Shown here piece by piece: positions 1-7,627 of a stretch of 64,000 bases of DNA (the first letter of the stretch is position 1; each line of letters starts with the position of its first letter). The notes below the pieces were generated by a model. That model ran no database searches. It saw only the letters and a list, made by a program, of their open reading frames with translations, and was not told the origin of the DNA. The stretch lies in assembly GCF_003149085.1 (NCBI RefSeq), contig NZ_QGDT01000002.1, positions 503,508-567,507 of the forward strand, given 5' to 3'. This stretch comes from Dyadobacter jejuensis (lineage in GTDB: Bacteria; Bacteroidota; Bacteroidia; Cytophagales; Spirosomataceae). The translations under genes and the position numbers were made by a program.

Positions 1-97
1 AGAAGAATTTTATGCCCCAAAGCACTCCAGAAAACCACCATACGATCCTCCAGTCGACAAGGCCTCTGGGCAATGTTTCAGTCGTTATTAGCTCCAT
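1..97 (-). CDS. Possible membrane-anchored FecR-like segment, partial at window edge
   Basis: An open frame starts at an ATG at 95-97 and runs off the left edge, giving 32 codons. It encodes a short polar start (MELITTETLPRGLVDWR) followed by a hydrophobic, Trp-rich stretch (IVWWFSGVLWGIKFF) that looks like one transmembrane helix. It overlaps the end of the 65-codon frame at 78-275 in a different reading frame. FecR-type anti-sigma factors have a cytoplasmic helical domain followed by one membrane helix, so the two frames together look like the two parts of one FecR. Either the gene is split by a frameshift or two overlapping genes make the parts. The short length keeps confidence low. Confidence 0.3.
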   Translation of the reverse strand, partial: MELITTETLPRGLVDWRIVWWFSGVLWGIKFF

Positions 98-275
98 CAA
101 TCCGTTCTCTCTTGCTCACCTGTAACAAGTGGTTGAAATAGTTTTCAAGAATGTCCGAATAATGCTTTTCTTGTTGCACATCCCGAAGCCCTTCTATAAA
201 CTCTGCTAATTCATTGGCTGTGAGCTCATTGTTTAGCATTTTTTTGATCAATATTTCTGCCCTTGTCCTTGACAT
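78..275 (-). CDS. Small FecR N-terminal-domain-like protein
   Basis: This 65-residue helical, charged protein has no signal peptide and no membrane segment. It resembles the cytoplasmic N-terminal domain of Bacteroidota FecR anti-sigma factors, where a leucine-rich start (ILIKKMLNNELTANELAEF) comes before the membrane helix. The frame ends in TGA at 78-80, and a second frame carrying a possible membrane helix starts just upstream of that stop. No sigma factor gene lies on the upstream side: the next gene, at 485, is divergent. It could be a genuine short protein, or the first half of a frameshifted FecR. The family assignment rests on general resemblance only. Confidence 0.45.
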   Translation of the reverse strand: MSRTRAEILIKKMLNNELTANELAEFIEGLRDVQQEKHYSDILENYFNHLLQVSKRERIDGANND

Positions 276-445
276 CGCGTTAGTGTCTTTGTATGTCTAT
301 CATACTCGGTCCCTCAAATAAAAGACTACTTTGTTTCATTATTATTCTGGTTTTATATTCAAAAAATATAGGATTTAACACCAATCTTAGCAGGCACCGA
401 AACGGAAAAATAACCCTGGATAGGTCATTGGATATAATTAAACAG

Positions 446-453
446 TACTTTTG
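446..453 (+). promoter_or_regulatory. Possible -7 element (TAnnTTTG) for the BamA-like gene
   Basis: TACTTTTG matches the Bacteroidota -7 consensus TAnnTTTG exactly and lies about 30 bases before the TTG start at 485. No TTTG is found at the usual 19-20 base spacing upstream, so only half of the promoter is supported. Confidence 0.25.
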
Positions 454-484
454 AACTATAAATGAACAATCAAGTCTTAAATTA

Positions 485-1933
485 TTGCCCGTCAATCATT
501 TGAAATTATTCGGATCGGGAAGGTATACCAATACCCTCCTTTTTTTTCTCGTACTATTGCTTTCCCCCGTAGTTGGCCATGGCCAATCGGAGGTCGACAG
601 CCTATTGTATCCCTTGAAAGTAGGCCAAATCTATTTTGAAGGAAACGAAAGAACCCGCCCCTCTATCATTAGAAGGGAGATGGCCATCGCTACGGGCGAT
701 CGCTTCGATAGCCTAGGACTAGCCCATGCGCTGGAGATAGACCAACGAAAAATCATCAATACCAATCTTTTCGTGACGGTAGACATGCTTACCAACCCCG
801 GCCAAGACTCCACCACCATCGACATCACCGTAGTGATGAAAGAGCGCTGGTATTTTATATTTTTACCTATTTTCCAACTCGCCGACCGTAACTTTAACGA
901 ATGGTGGTACGACCGCAACCGCGACATCCGTAGAACCATATATGGCAGTTATTTTAGTTATGGAAATTTGACAGGGAGAGCCGACAAGCTCAAACTTTTA
1001 GCCGAATTTGGCTTTATACCCAAATTCGACGTCACTTACTCGTTGCCTTATATAGACAAGGCCCAGAAAACGGGTATAACCGTGGGCGCCTCCTATTCGA
1101 TAAATAAAACCACTGCCTATAGAACCTGGAACGATAAACTCAGTTATTTCAACAGTGAGGACATCAACAAACGCAGATTTTACACCTTTATCAATCTGAC
1201 TCGGCGCAACAAGTTTTACAGCTATCATTCCCTGGACCTCCGCTGGAGCAACACCAGTATTTCAGACACCATTGCTCGGCTTAACCCCAACTACCTGGAT
1301 CGGAATAACAACCAGCAACGCTATTTTCAGCTGACCTATAGCTTCGCTTTCGACAAAAGGGATAATGTTCAATACCCGCTCAGAGGGCAAAGCTGGGGCG
1401 TGCAGTTCTCCAAAATAGGCCTGCTTCCCTCCGACCAGGTCAACACCGCCTACCTTTACGGATCGTATCGGAAATATATCCCCTTGAGTCCCCGATGGTT
1501 TGCAAATACCGGTGTAAAGGCGAGGCTATCCTTCCCCAAGAGCCAGCCTTACCTACAACGAACCGGACTGGGTTACCGCAACGACCTCGTGAGGGGCTAT
1601 GAACTATATGTGATCGATGGACAAGACTATGGCCTATGGAAGAATGAAATTAAATTCAAGTTATTCTCCTGGCGCAAACAATTTGACTGGATCCCCATCC
1701 GTCAGTTCAACACCATTCCAATAGCCGTGTACCTCAATACCTTTGCCGACGCCGGTTATATTCGTAACACAAAGCCCGAGCTTAGCAATACCCAGTTGGG
1801 CAACCAACTATTATTGGGAACTGGCACCGGCGTCGATATCGTGACATTCTATAATATTGTAGCAAAATTTACCTATAGTTACAACCGTCAGCGCGAGGGT
1901 CGGTTCTTCTTTAACCTGACACGCGATTTCTAA
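485..1933 (+). CDS. BamA/TamA-family outer membrane protein with one POTRA domain
   Basis: This 482-residue protein has a signal peptide around residues 17-34 (hydrophobic LLFFLVLLLSP, cleavage near GHGQ). One POTRA-like domain follows at about 46-118 (VGQIYFEGNERTRPSIIRRE), then a C-terminal beta barrel with alternating aromatic strands ending in a terminal Phe (NLTRDF), as in Omp85 proteins. It is much shorter than BamA, which has five POTRAs, so it is not the main BamA. The start is a TTG, because no in-frame ATG lies between the upstream stop at 452 and the signal peptide. Members of this family insert or export outer-membrane proteins or lipids; the substrate is unknown. It stands alone, with a promoter of its own after its stop. 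Confidence 0.75.
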   Translation: MPVNHLKLFGSGRYTNTLLFFLVLLLSPVVGHGQSEVDSLLYPLKVGQIYFEGNERTRPSIIRREMAIATGDRFDSLGLAHALEIDQRKIINTNLFVTVDMLTNPGQDSTTIDITVVMKERWYFIFLPIFQLADRNFNEWWYDRNRDIRRTIYGSYFSYGNLTGRADKLKLLAEFGFIPKFDVTYSLPYIDKAQKTGITVGASYSINKTTAYRTWNDKLSYFNSEDINKRRFYTFINLTRRNKFYSYHSLDLRWSNTSISDTIARLNPNYLDRNNNQQRYFQLTYSFAFDKRDNVQYPLRGQSWGVQFSKIGLLPSDQVNTAYLYGSYRKYIPLSPRWFANTGVKARLSFPKSQPYLQRTGLGYRNDLVRGYELYVIDGQDYGLWKNEIKFKLFSWRKQFDWIPIRQFNTIPIAVYLNTFADAGYIRNTKPELSNTQLGNQLLLGTGTGVDIVTFYNIVAKFTYSYNRQREGRFFFNLTRDF

Positions 1934-1940
1934 TAATAAA

Positions 1941-1972
1941 TTTCCTATCCCGCTTGCTCTTAGTTATTTTTG
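1941..1972 (+). promoter_or_regulatory. Candidate Bacteroidota promoter for the lipoprotein gene
   Basis: TTTC at 1941-1944 and TATTTTTG at 1965-1972 are 20 bases apart. This matches the Bacteroidota pattern TTTG-N19/20-TAnnTTTG with one mismatch in the upstream box. It predicts transcription starting near 1979, leaving a leader of about 55 bases before the ATG at 2034. Confidence 0.4.
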
Positions 1973-2033
1973 TGAAAAGATTTTACAATTTTACATCATC
2001 TAACAATCTTACCTCTTTCTATTTTAAAGCACT

Positions 2034-2624
2034 ATGAAGCCATTCTTTTTACACACTGGACTTTACGCTCTTTTGTTTTGGTCTTTGCTTTCGGCTTGTC
2101 AGCCAGGCTCTAAGGAGGCTACCGATGCCGCTGCGGACAGCCTTGCCCTTAACGACCCCATACAGAACGAGCTCAACAGCAACCAATCCCAGTTATTAGA
2201 AGAAATATTTAGCAATAGCACCGAAGGGAGTGTTAGAGGCATTTCCATTGGCGATGAACCCAGCAAAGTAAAAGCGCTGGAGACCTACGAAATGTTTGAA
2301 GAGTCGGCCGACCATCTAGGCTACACCCACGAAACCGACCAACACGAAACCATCGATATACAGTACCATCTTTCCGCGGCAGGCGTTGTCAATAAAATCG
2401 AAATCGACGTATACCTGAACAGCCCAGAGGCCACCAAACAGCTATGGGAATCTGGCAAAAACTACTTTACCGATAAATATGGGGCGGGTACTGACCAACA
2501 AATGGTGTACCAATGGAATGAATCCACGATGACCGTTTTGATGGAGGACGTTACTAAAGGAAAGGACTTTGGACTCAAATTTTTGTTTGCGCCCAGGTCC
2601 AAACAAGCCCTCGCTCATAACTAA
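2034..2624 (+). CDS. Hypothetical lipoprotein
   Basis: A 196-residue protein with a lipoprotein signal peptide whose lipobox (WSLLSAC) puts the acylated cysteine at residue 22. The mature part is acidic and soluble. A predicted alpha/beta region (RGISIGDEPSKVKALE, then repeated short strands) suggests a compact periplasmic domain. I do not recognise a family or function. The next gene, a cyclophilin, starts only 32 bases after the stop on the same strand, so the two are probably co-transcribed and may both act in envelope protein maturation. That link is inferred from position alone. Confidence 0.7.
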   Translation: MKPFFLHTGLYALLFWSLLSACQPGSKEATDAAADSLALNDPIQNELNSNQSQLLEEIFSNSTEGSVRGISIGDEPSKVKALETYEMFEESADHLGYTHETDQHETIDIQYHLSAAGVVNKIEIDVYLNSPEATKQLWESGKNYFTDKYGAGTDQQMVYQWNESTMTVLMEDVTKGKDFGLKFLFAPRSKQALAHN

Positions 2625-2656
2625 TTACCTTCACCAATTATCGAGATCAATAACCA

Positions 2657-3367
2657 ATGTCATTCAAGAAAAATCTGCTTTTAAGCCTTTTACTGGCTTC
2701 TACTTTTACTTGTAGCTTCGCTCAGAAAAAAACAAAAAAAGATCAACTCGTCACGATCGAAACCAGTGAAGGCGTAATGCACCTGGTACTTTTCGATCAA
2801 ACGCCCTTGCATAAAGCAAATTTTCTAAAACTAGTGGATAAAAAGTTTTATGACGACCTACTTTTTCATAGGGTAATCGACGACTTTATGATTCAGGGCG
2901 GTGACCCCGACTCCAAACAAGCACCTGCCGGGACGCTCCTGGGAAAAGGAGATATTGGCTATACCATCCCTGCGGAGTTTTCGGCAGCCTTGTTCCATCA
3001 AAAAGGAGCCCTAGCGGCGGCTCGAAACGACAACCCAGAAAAAGCATCCAGCGGCTGTCAGTTTTACCTGGTACAAGGCAGAAAATGGACTGCCACCGAA
3101 CTTGAGTTTCAGCAAACCCGGGCGGCACGCCCATTTACGGAGCAACAAAAAACTATTTACCAAAACATCGGCGGCACGCCCCATTTGGATGGGTCCTATA
3201 CGGTCTTTGGACAGGTAATCGATGGGTTGGCGGTAATCGACAGAATAGCCGCTTTACCAACGGGCCAACGTGACCGACCCGAAAAGAACATTGCTATGAA
3301 GATATCGTCAAAGAAAATGAGTAAGAGAAAAATCCATCGCAAATATGGATATAACTACTCAAACTGA
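2657..3367 (+). CDS. Cyclophilin-type peptidyl-prolyl cis-trans isomerase, exported
   Basis: This 236-residue protein begins with a signal peptide (residues 1-22, ending SFAQ) and continues as a complete cyclophilin fold. The hallmark active-site segment FHRVIDDFMIQGGDP is present at about 70-84, with R72 as the catalytic arginine, and SSGCQFYLV lies at 131-139. The C-terminal part (HLDGSYTVFGQVIDGLAVID) is the typical end of the domain, followed by a basic tail. It should catalyse proline isomerisation in proteins folding in the periplasm. A loop insertion around residues 143-170 is common in Bacteroidota cyclophilins. It follows the lipoprotein gene closely, and no strong terminator is visible after it. 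Confidence 0.9.
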   Translation: MSFKKNLLLSLLLASTFTCSFAQKKTKKDQLVTIETSEGVMHLVLFDQTPLHKANFLKLVDKKFYDDLLFHRVIDDFMIQGGDPDSKQAPAGTLLGKGDIGYTIPAEFSAALFHQKGALAAARNDNPEKASSGCQFYLVQGRKWTATELEFQQTRAARPFTEQQKTIYQNIGGTPHLDGSYTVFGQVIDGLAVIDRIAALPTGQRDRPEKNIAMKISSKKMSKRKIHRKYGYNYSN

Positions 3368-3471
3368 TCCCTGGGCACCCACCCCAGGCACGAACATCCA
3401 CCTACACTGGGGGGGGCAGTGTGGATCAAACACTTTGGTAATACTGCCCCAATTATTCCCATTTTTTAATT

Positions 3472-3509
3472 CTTTCAAAAAATACCTAGCGCTCGATCTT
3501 TTTTGAAAG
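3472..3509. repeat. 11-base A/T-rich inverted repeat
   Basis: CTTTCAAAAAA at 3472-3482 is the exact reverse complement of 3499-3509. The 16-base loop contains the palindrome AGCGCT. It could be a weak transcription end for the cyclophilin transcript or the trace of a lost element. Nothing in the sequence decides between them. Confidence 0.4.
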
Positions 3510-3704
3510 TTTGGTTATTACTTCCATCCCCCCGAACTCGACCTTGCCTCACAAAACACTACTAACAAGGCATTTAACGGATATGTTAAGGTAAGAAAAG
3601 GCGGCATTTATTCGGCTCCGTTAGGAAAATGGACTAAAAATTTGATATTTTCTGGACAACTAAAGGACCCATGGCAAGGTTTTTTTGTATTAATTTATAA
3701 GTAA
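3507..3704 (+). pseudogene. Possible 3' remnant of a lost gene
   Basis: Sixty-five codons stay open here and end in TAA at 3702. The predicted peptide has a balanced composition with protein-like segments (for example FNGYVKVRKGGIYSAPLG and DPWQGFFVLIYK at the end). It starts right after an in-frame TGA and has no early ATG, GTG or TTG, so it is unlikely to be an independent gene. The frame begins exactly at the right arm of an inverted repeat, which would fit a deletion or excision scar. A chance open frame remains possible. Confidence 0.25.
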
Positions 3705-3769
3705 AACCATCTTTAGTATGGATTGACTCTTAGAGTTACACTTCATCAATAAACTTTAATTTAAGAAAA

Positions 3770-4825
3770 ATGAAAACGATTCTGCTATGCACATTCCTCT
3801 TATCAGCCACTACTGCACCTGTCATAATGGCTCAGACGACTACCAAAGCCGATAAAAAAGACAAATCTGCTAAGGTCATAGAAAACACGGTGGTGGTCGA
3901 TACGGTAAAAAAACAAGAGACTATCCGCGATATCACGGAACGGGTTGTTGAAACAACTTATAAGAATTACCCTCAACAAGCCGGCCAGCCTACGATCATC
4001 ATCAACAACATTATATTACCGCCCGACTATCAAAAAAATAACCAGCCGAACATAAATAAAACTCAGGCTCCAAAACCAGATATGAGCACGGGCCTTAGTG
4101 CTGCCCAAGAAGATGAAGAATATCAGGCTTGGCTGCGGGAACGCAGGTACCGTCAGCAGGAATTCATGATGGATAGCCGCATGAATGAGAACAATCAAGC
4201 ATCGAATTTTGGAAACAATTTCGGCGACCAACAGTCGGATGAACGCAAGGGCAAAAGTCTTGAAGAACGCCTAGGAGAGCGACCAGCCAGAAACTCAGGC
4301 ATGTGGATCATACCGATGGTAGGACTTCATGCGCAGGATTTCGACACCTCTTCCGACAATGACGAGATCAACGGGAGAGCAGGTTGGAATGCCGGTCTTG
4401 ACTTTAGAATTCGCGCCAATCGATTCTTCGTACAGCCTGGTGTACACTATTTTAACTCCTCGCTCGAAATCACTGAGAAGGACAGCGTAGAACAGAAGTC
4501 GTTCACTGACGGCCCTAGGATCCATACCTTAAAAGTACCTATGATGGTGGGGGTATATTTAACCAAAGCCAACAGTGGTTTCTTTAAGTTCAATGTAAAA
4601 GGAGGTATTGTAGGCAACTACCTACTCTCGGTCGACAATAGCACCCAAACCTCCTTTAGCAAGGATAACCTCAACGAGTTCTATTATGGAGCCAACGCTG
4701 GAATAGGCCTAGAGTTCGGGTTTATCACCTTAGACGTTTCCCACGAATGGGGTATTAGCAAATTTGTAAAGAGTAGCGATAAAAACAATAATGTACTTCG
4801 AGCGACAATAGGTTTTAAAATTTAA
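3770..4825 (+). CDS. Outer membrane beta-barrel protein (porin-like family)
   Basis: This 351-residue protein has a signal peptide (residues 1-21, ending VIMAQ). A long polar, probably disordered segment follows at about 22-180, rich in Lys, Gln and Asn, with the start of a helix at QEDEEYQAWLRERRYRQQEF. The C-terminal domain from about 185 has alternating hydrophobic strands (MWIIPMVGLHAQ, FFVQPGVHYF, GANAGIGLEFGFITLDVSHE) and ends in IGFKI, as in small 8-stranded barrels of the PorT/OMP_b-brl family. The function is unknown. The polar linker before the barrel could cross or bind peptidoglycan, but no known binding motif is visible. A hairpin terminator follows. Confidence 0.7.
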   Translation: MKTILLCTFLLSATTAPVIMAQTTTKADKKDKSAKVIENTVVVDTVKKQETIRDITERVVETTYKNYPQQAGQPTIIINNIILPPDYQKNNQPNINKTQAPKPDMSTGLSAAQEDEEYQAWLRERRYRQQEFMMDSRMNENNQASNFGNNFGDQQSDERKGKSLEERLGERPARNSGMWIIPMVGLHAQDFDTSSDNDEINGRAGWNAGLDFRIRANRFFVQPGVHYFNSSLEITEKDSVEQKSFTDGPRIHTLKVPMMVGVYLTKANSGFFKFNVKGGIVGNYLLSVDNSTQTSFSKDNLNEFYYGANAGIGLEFGFITLDVSHEWGISKFVKSSDKNNNVLRATIGFKI

Positions 4826-4843
4826 TAAATAATATTGAGGTTC

Positions 4844-4886
4844 AAAATAATGGCCAGCCCTAGTAAAGTGGTTGGCCATTATTTTT
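4844..4886 (+). terminator. Rho-independent terminator after the barrel protein gene
   Basis: A perfect 13-base stem pairs 4844-4856 with 4873-4885 around a 16-base loop. The right arm itself ends in a run of T. It follows the stop at 4825 by about 20 bases. Confidence 0.8.
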
Positions 4887-4914
4887 GGTACACGGCCTAA
4901 TTTACCTAAGTTTA
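4884..4914 (+). promoter_or_regulatory. Candidate Bacteroidota promoter for the RmlD-like gene
   Basis: TTTG at 4884-4887, 19 bases, then TAAGTTTA at 4907-4914. Seven of eight -7 positions match TAnnTTTG and the spacing is ideal. The upstream box overlaps the T-tract of the preceding terminator. Transcription would start near 4921, before the ATG at 4949. Confidence 0.5.
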
Positions 4915-4948
4915 GTACTCCGTTTGGAACACAAAAGAAAAAAGCAGC

Positions 4949-5863
4949 ATGCCCCCAAAGAAACGCATATTAGTAACTGGAAGTAATGGCTTATTAGGCC
5001 AAAAACTCATCTCTCTCCTAAGTGACCAAAAAGAAGTTTTTACGATTGCCACCGCCATGGGGCCCAACCGCCTCCCCTTCCAGGAAGGCTATGTATACCA
5101 TGAAATGGACGTAACAGACCCAGAGAGCCTGGAGGAGATCATCCTACTTACCCGTCCCGAAGTCATTATTCATACGGCTGCCATGACCAACGTGGACACT
5201 TGTGAATTACAAAAAGATGCGTGCTGGAAATTGAATGTTAAAGCGGTGGAGCACCTGATCAAAATCTGTGAGCGTGAAGATATCTTTTTACAGCACCTGT
5301 CCACTGATTTCGTATTTGATGGCAACAAAGGCCCATACATCGAAACGGACCAGCCTAACCCCATCAGCTTTTATGGATGGAGCAAGTACGCCGCCGAAAT
5401 GGCCATCCAACATGCCTCCTTGCGCTGGGCTATTACCCGTACCGTCCTAGTATATGGCATTGCGCACGATATGAGCAGGAGCAATATCATTTTATGGGTC
5501 AAAAAATCCTTAGAAAATGGCCAGTCCATTCAGGTGGTTACCGACCAATACCGAAGCCCAACCTTGGCGGAGGATTTGGCCATGGGCTGCTGGCTCATAG
5601 CACAGAAAGAAGCCCAAGGAATTTTTCACATTTCGGGACCCGATCAGCTATCTCCTTATGAGATGGCCCAGCAAGCCGCCAATTACTTTGGACTCGACCA
5701 AGGGCTTATCGGCCCCACCGACGCTTCCCAGTTTACACAACCCGCTAGACGCCCTCCCAAAACGGGCTTTATACTCACCAAAGCTAGAAATGAGCTAGGC
5801 TATAATCCCAAGAGTTTCTTGGACGGCCTAAAGGTGCTTTCCAGGCAACTTTTAGTTATATAA
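4949..5863 (+). CDS. NAD(P)-dependent SDR / dTDP-4-dehydrorhamnose reductase-like protein
   Basis: A 304-residue extended short-chain dehydrogenase. The Rossmann nucleotide-binding motif TGSNGLLG is at residues 10-17. HTAAMTNVDTCE near 72-83 is the usual RmlD substrate-pocket region, and the catalytic YxxxK is Y142-GWS-K146. The sequence follows the RmlD pattern, with FVFDGNKGPY before the tyrosine. It may reduce a 4-keto sugar nucleotide, but no other rhamnose genes are adjacent and many Bacteroidota carry stand-alone members of uncertain substrate. Its 3' end overlaps the convergent phosphorylase-family gene by 12 bases. Confidence 0.8.
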   Translation: MPPKKRILVTGSNGLLGQKLISLLSDQKEVFTIATAMGPNRLPFQEGYVYHEMDVTDPESLEEIILLTRPEVIIHTAAMTNVDTCELQKDACWKLNVKAVEHLIKICEREDIFLQHLSTDFVFDGNKGPYIETDQPNPISFYGWSKYAAEMAIQHASLRWAITRTVLVYGIAHDMSRSNIILWVKKSLENGQSIQVVTDQYRSPTLAEDLAMGCWLIAQKEAQGIFHISGPDQLSPYEMAQQAANYFGLDQGLIGPTDASQFTQPARRPPKTGFILTKARNELGYNPKSFLDGLKVLSRQLLVI

Positions 5864-7504
5864 TTTGGTATAGTACTCTTGAGCCATCCGGTCCGAATCG
5901 AAGGCAGTCGATACGTCGTCCATGCTGCGAAAGACCATCTTCGTCCAGATATCGGGCCGATCGTAATAGGTGGGTAATACTTCAGCGTTTAGGCAATGGA
6001 ACAGATTGTTGGCGTCGATTCCATTAATATCTCCTTCCTGGATAGTGGGCAACAGGAATGCATTCTGCTGGTGAACAGCAAATTCGCATATCCATCCGTC
6101 GAAGGTCGACAAATTGAGGCTGGCGTTCATGGCAGCGGTCATCCCACTGGTGCCCGAGGCTTCGCGCGTTACCACCGGAGTATTCAGCCATACATCGGCC
6201 CCCTGTTTTAGTAGCTTCGACAAGGCAAGTTCATAACCCGTGAGCACTGCCATATTGGGAAAGTAGTGACTCAGATAAAACAATTCATTAAAAGTTTTGA
6301 TGGCTCCTTCATCCTTTGGATAGGGCTTCCCCGCCCATATGACCTGTATGGGATATGGGCTATCATTCATCAGTTTTTTAAACCTTTCCAAATCCCAAAT
6401 CAACATATCGGGCCGTTTATAGGTAGCAAAACGTCGGGCCCATACCATGGTGGCCACATGAGGATCGAACAGTTTTCCGGTTTGGTCCGCCACTACCTCC
6501 AACAATCGTTTTTTTAATTCGAGCTTTCGAGCCCTCAACGCACTGGTATTACGACTAATACGGGCTACTTCCAATGGTTCATCTACCCAATAGGATTTTT
6601 TTTGAGCATTGGTAATATGGATGATTGGGCAGATCTGCCCGTGCCCTTCCCACATTTTACGAGCCACCTCTCCATGTAACTGGGATACTGCATTGGCTTT
6701 TTTACTCATGCTCAATGCAGCCAATGTATGATTAAACACATCACCCCTATGGCCACTTATCTCCCGGACTTCCTCTAAGGTAAGATCGCCAAAGAATCCG
6801 AGCGATTTTAGATAAGCCATATCATGTTTTTCATTACCGGCCTCCTCGGGAGTGTGGGTCGTAAAGACCACTTGGCTTTTTAGTTTATCTAGATTTCGAC
6901 CATCTTCATATAGATAGAAGGCGGCAGATAAGGCATGGGCCTCATTGAAATGATAAATATCAGGCTGATGGCCTAAGGCTTTCAACAATTTGACTCCGCC
7001 AATGCCCAAAATCATACATTGAGCCACGCGTGTTTCAGGCGTATTATCGTATAGATTATAACTGATCGCCCTGTCTGCTTCGGAGTTCCCGTCGGTATCG
7101 GTAGTGAGTAAGAACAAAGGGGCCGTATGGAACACATGGGGCGGCAAATAATAGGCTGCTACCTGTACGCTTCTACCCCCAATGGGTATTTCGAAACGAA
7201 TCTGAGAATCTACCAAAAAATGATACATCTTTTCATGATACTCCGGAGTCATGCTATTGTCCCGCTTCCGTCCCTGGTCATAATAGCCATACTTCCATAG
7301 CATCCCGACCCCCAGCAGATTTTGCCCTAAGGAATAGGCACTCCGCATATGCGACCCCGCAAGAAACCCCAGCCCACCCGAATATATCTTGAGGGACTGA
7401 TCGATAGCAAATTCCATTGAAAAATAAGCGACGGACCTTGTATAGGGTTCGGCCACTTCAAATGGCATTCTGAAAGGAATATTAAAATCAGCAGTTTTCA
7501 TCAT
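5852..7504 (-). CDS. Alpha-glucan phosphorylase-family protein lacking the PLP lysine
   Basis: This 550-residue protein matches the short, archaeal-type alpha-glucan phosphorylase group: an N-terminal VAYFSMEFAIDQSLKIYSGG, then VVFTTHTPEEAGNEKHDM, MVWARRFATYKRPDML, VIWAGKPYPKDEG and EASGTSGM. In glycogen phosphorylases the residue after the last motif is the lysine that binds pyridoxal phosphate; here it is threonine (T456, codon ACC at 6137-6139). The rest of the active-site framework looks intact. It is thus a phosphorylase-fold enzyme that probably cannot use PLP in the usual way; it may be a glycosyltransferase or need revised function. It is shorter than the roughly 800-residue GlgP enzymes and has no N-terminal DUF3417 region. 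It is monocistronic and overlaps the convergent gene's stop. Confidence 0.75.
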   Translation of the reverse strand: MMKTADFNIPFRMPFEVAEPYTRSVAYFSMEFAIDQSLKIYSGGLGFLAGSHMRSAYSLGQNLLGVGMLWKYGYYDQGRKRDNSMTPEYHEKMYHFLVDSQIRFEIPIGGRSVQVAAYYLPPHVFHTAPLFLLTTDTDGNSEADRAISYNLYDNTPETRVAQCMILGIGGVKLLKALGHQPDIYHFNEAHALSAAFYLYEDGRNLDKLKSQVVFTTHTPEEAGNEKHDMAYLKSLGFFGDLTLEEVREISGHRGDVFNHTLAALSMSKKANAVSQLHGEVARKMWEGHGQICPIIHITNAQKKSYWVDEPLEVARISRNTSALRARKLELKKRLLEVVADQTGKLFDPHVATMVWARRFATYKRPDMLIWDLERFKKLMNDSPYPIQVIWAGKPYPKDEGAIKTFNELFYLSHYFPNMAVLTGYELALSKLLKQGADVWLNTPVVTREASGTSGMTAAMNASLNLSTFDGWICEFAVHQQNAFLLPTIQEGDINGIDANNLFHCLNAEVLPTYYDRPDIWTKMVFRSMDDVSTAFDSDRMAQEYYTKLYN

Positions 7505-7524
7505 GTTGTTTTGGCAAGACGATC

Positions 7525-7532
7525 CAAAGATA
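7525..7532 (-). promoter_or_regulatory. Possible -7 element for the phosphorylase-family gene
   Basis: Read on the minus strand, TATCTTTG matches TAnnTTTG exactly, 20 bases before the ATG. No TTTG at proper spacing was found further upstream, so this is half a promoter. Confidence 0.3.
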
Positions 7533-7627
7533 GAAATAGTGTTATTCTGAAGATTATATAGGCCCTAACCCACCAAAAAAGCTTGCCAACACAAGGTCGA
7601 CAAGCCCATTTCTGACGGTTCTATTCT

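Larger units (their letters stand above)
3368..3769. other. 400-base non-coding stretch with inverted repeat and remnant-like frame
   Basis: No standard gene is present. The stretch holds a G-run with an imperfect hairpin (about 3396-3426), an 11-base inverted repeat (3472-3482 and 3499-3509), and directly after it a stop-free frame of 65 codons on the plus strand (3507-3704) without a usable start codon. The last 65 bases are the leader of the gene at 3770. No clean TTTG/TAnnTTTG pair was found there. Confidence 0.5.

Noticed and set aside
485..1933. Main BamA of the cell
   Set aside because: Only one POTRA-like domain and 482 residues; BamA has five POTRAs and about 800 residues.
3681..3718. 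TTTG box with TATTAATTT downstream as promoter of the barrel protein gene
   Set aside because: The -7 position at the correct spacing (ATCTTTAG) does not fit TAnnTTTG well.
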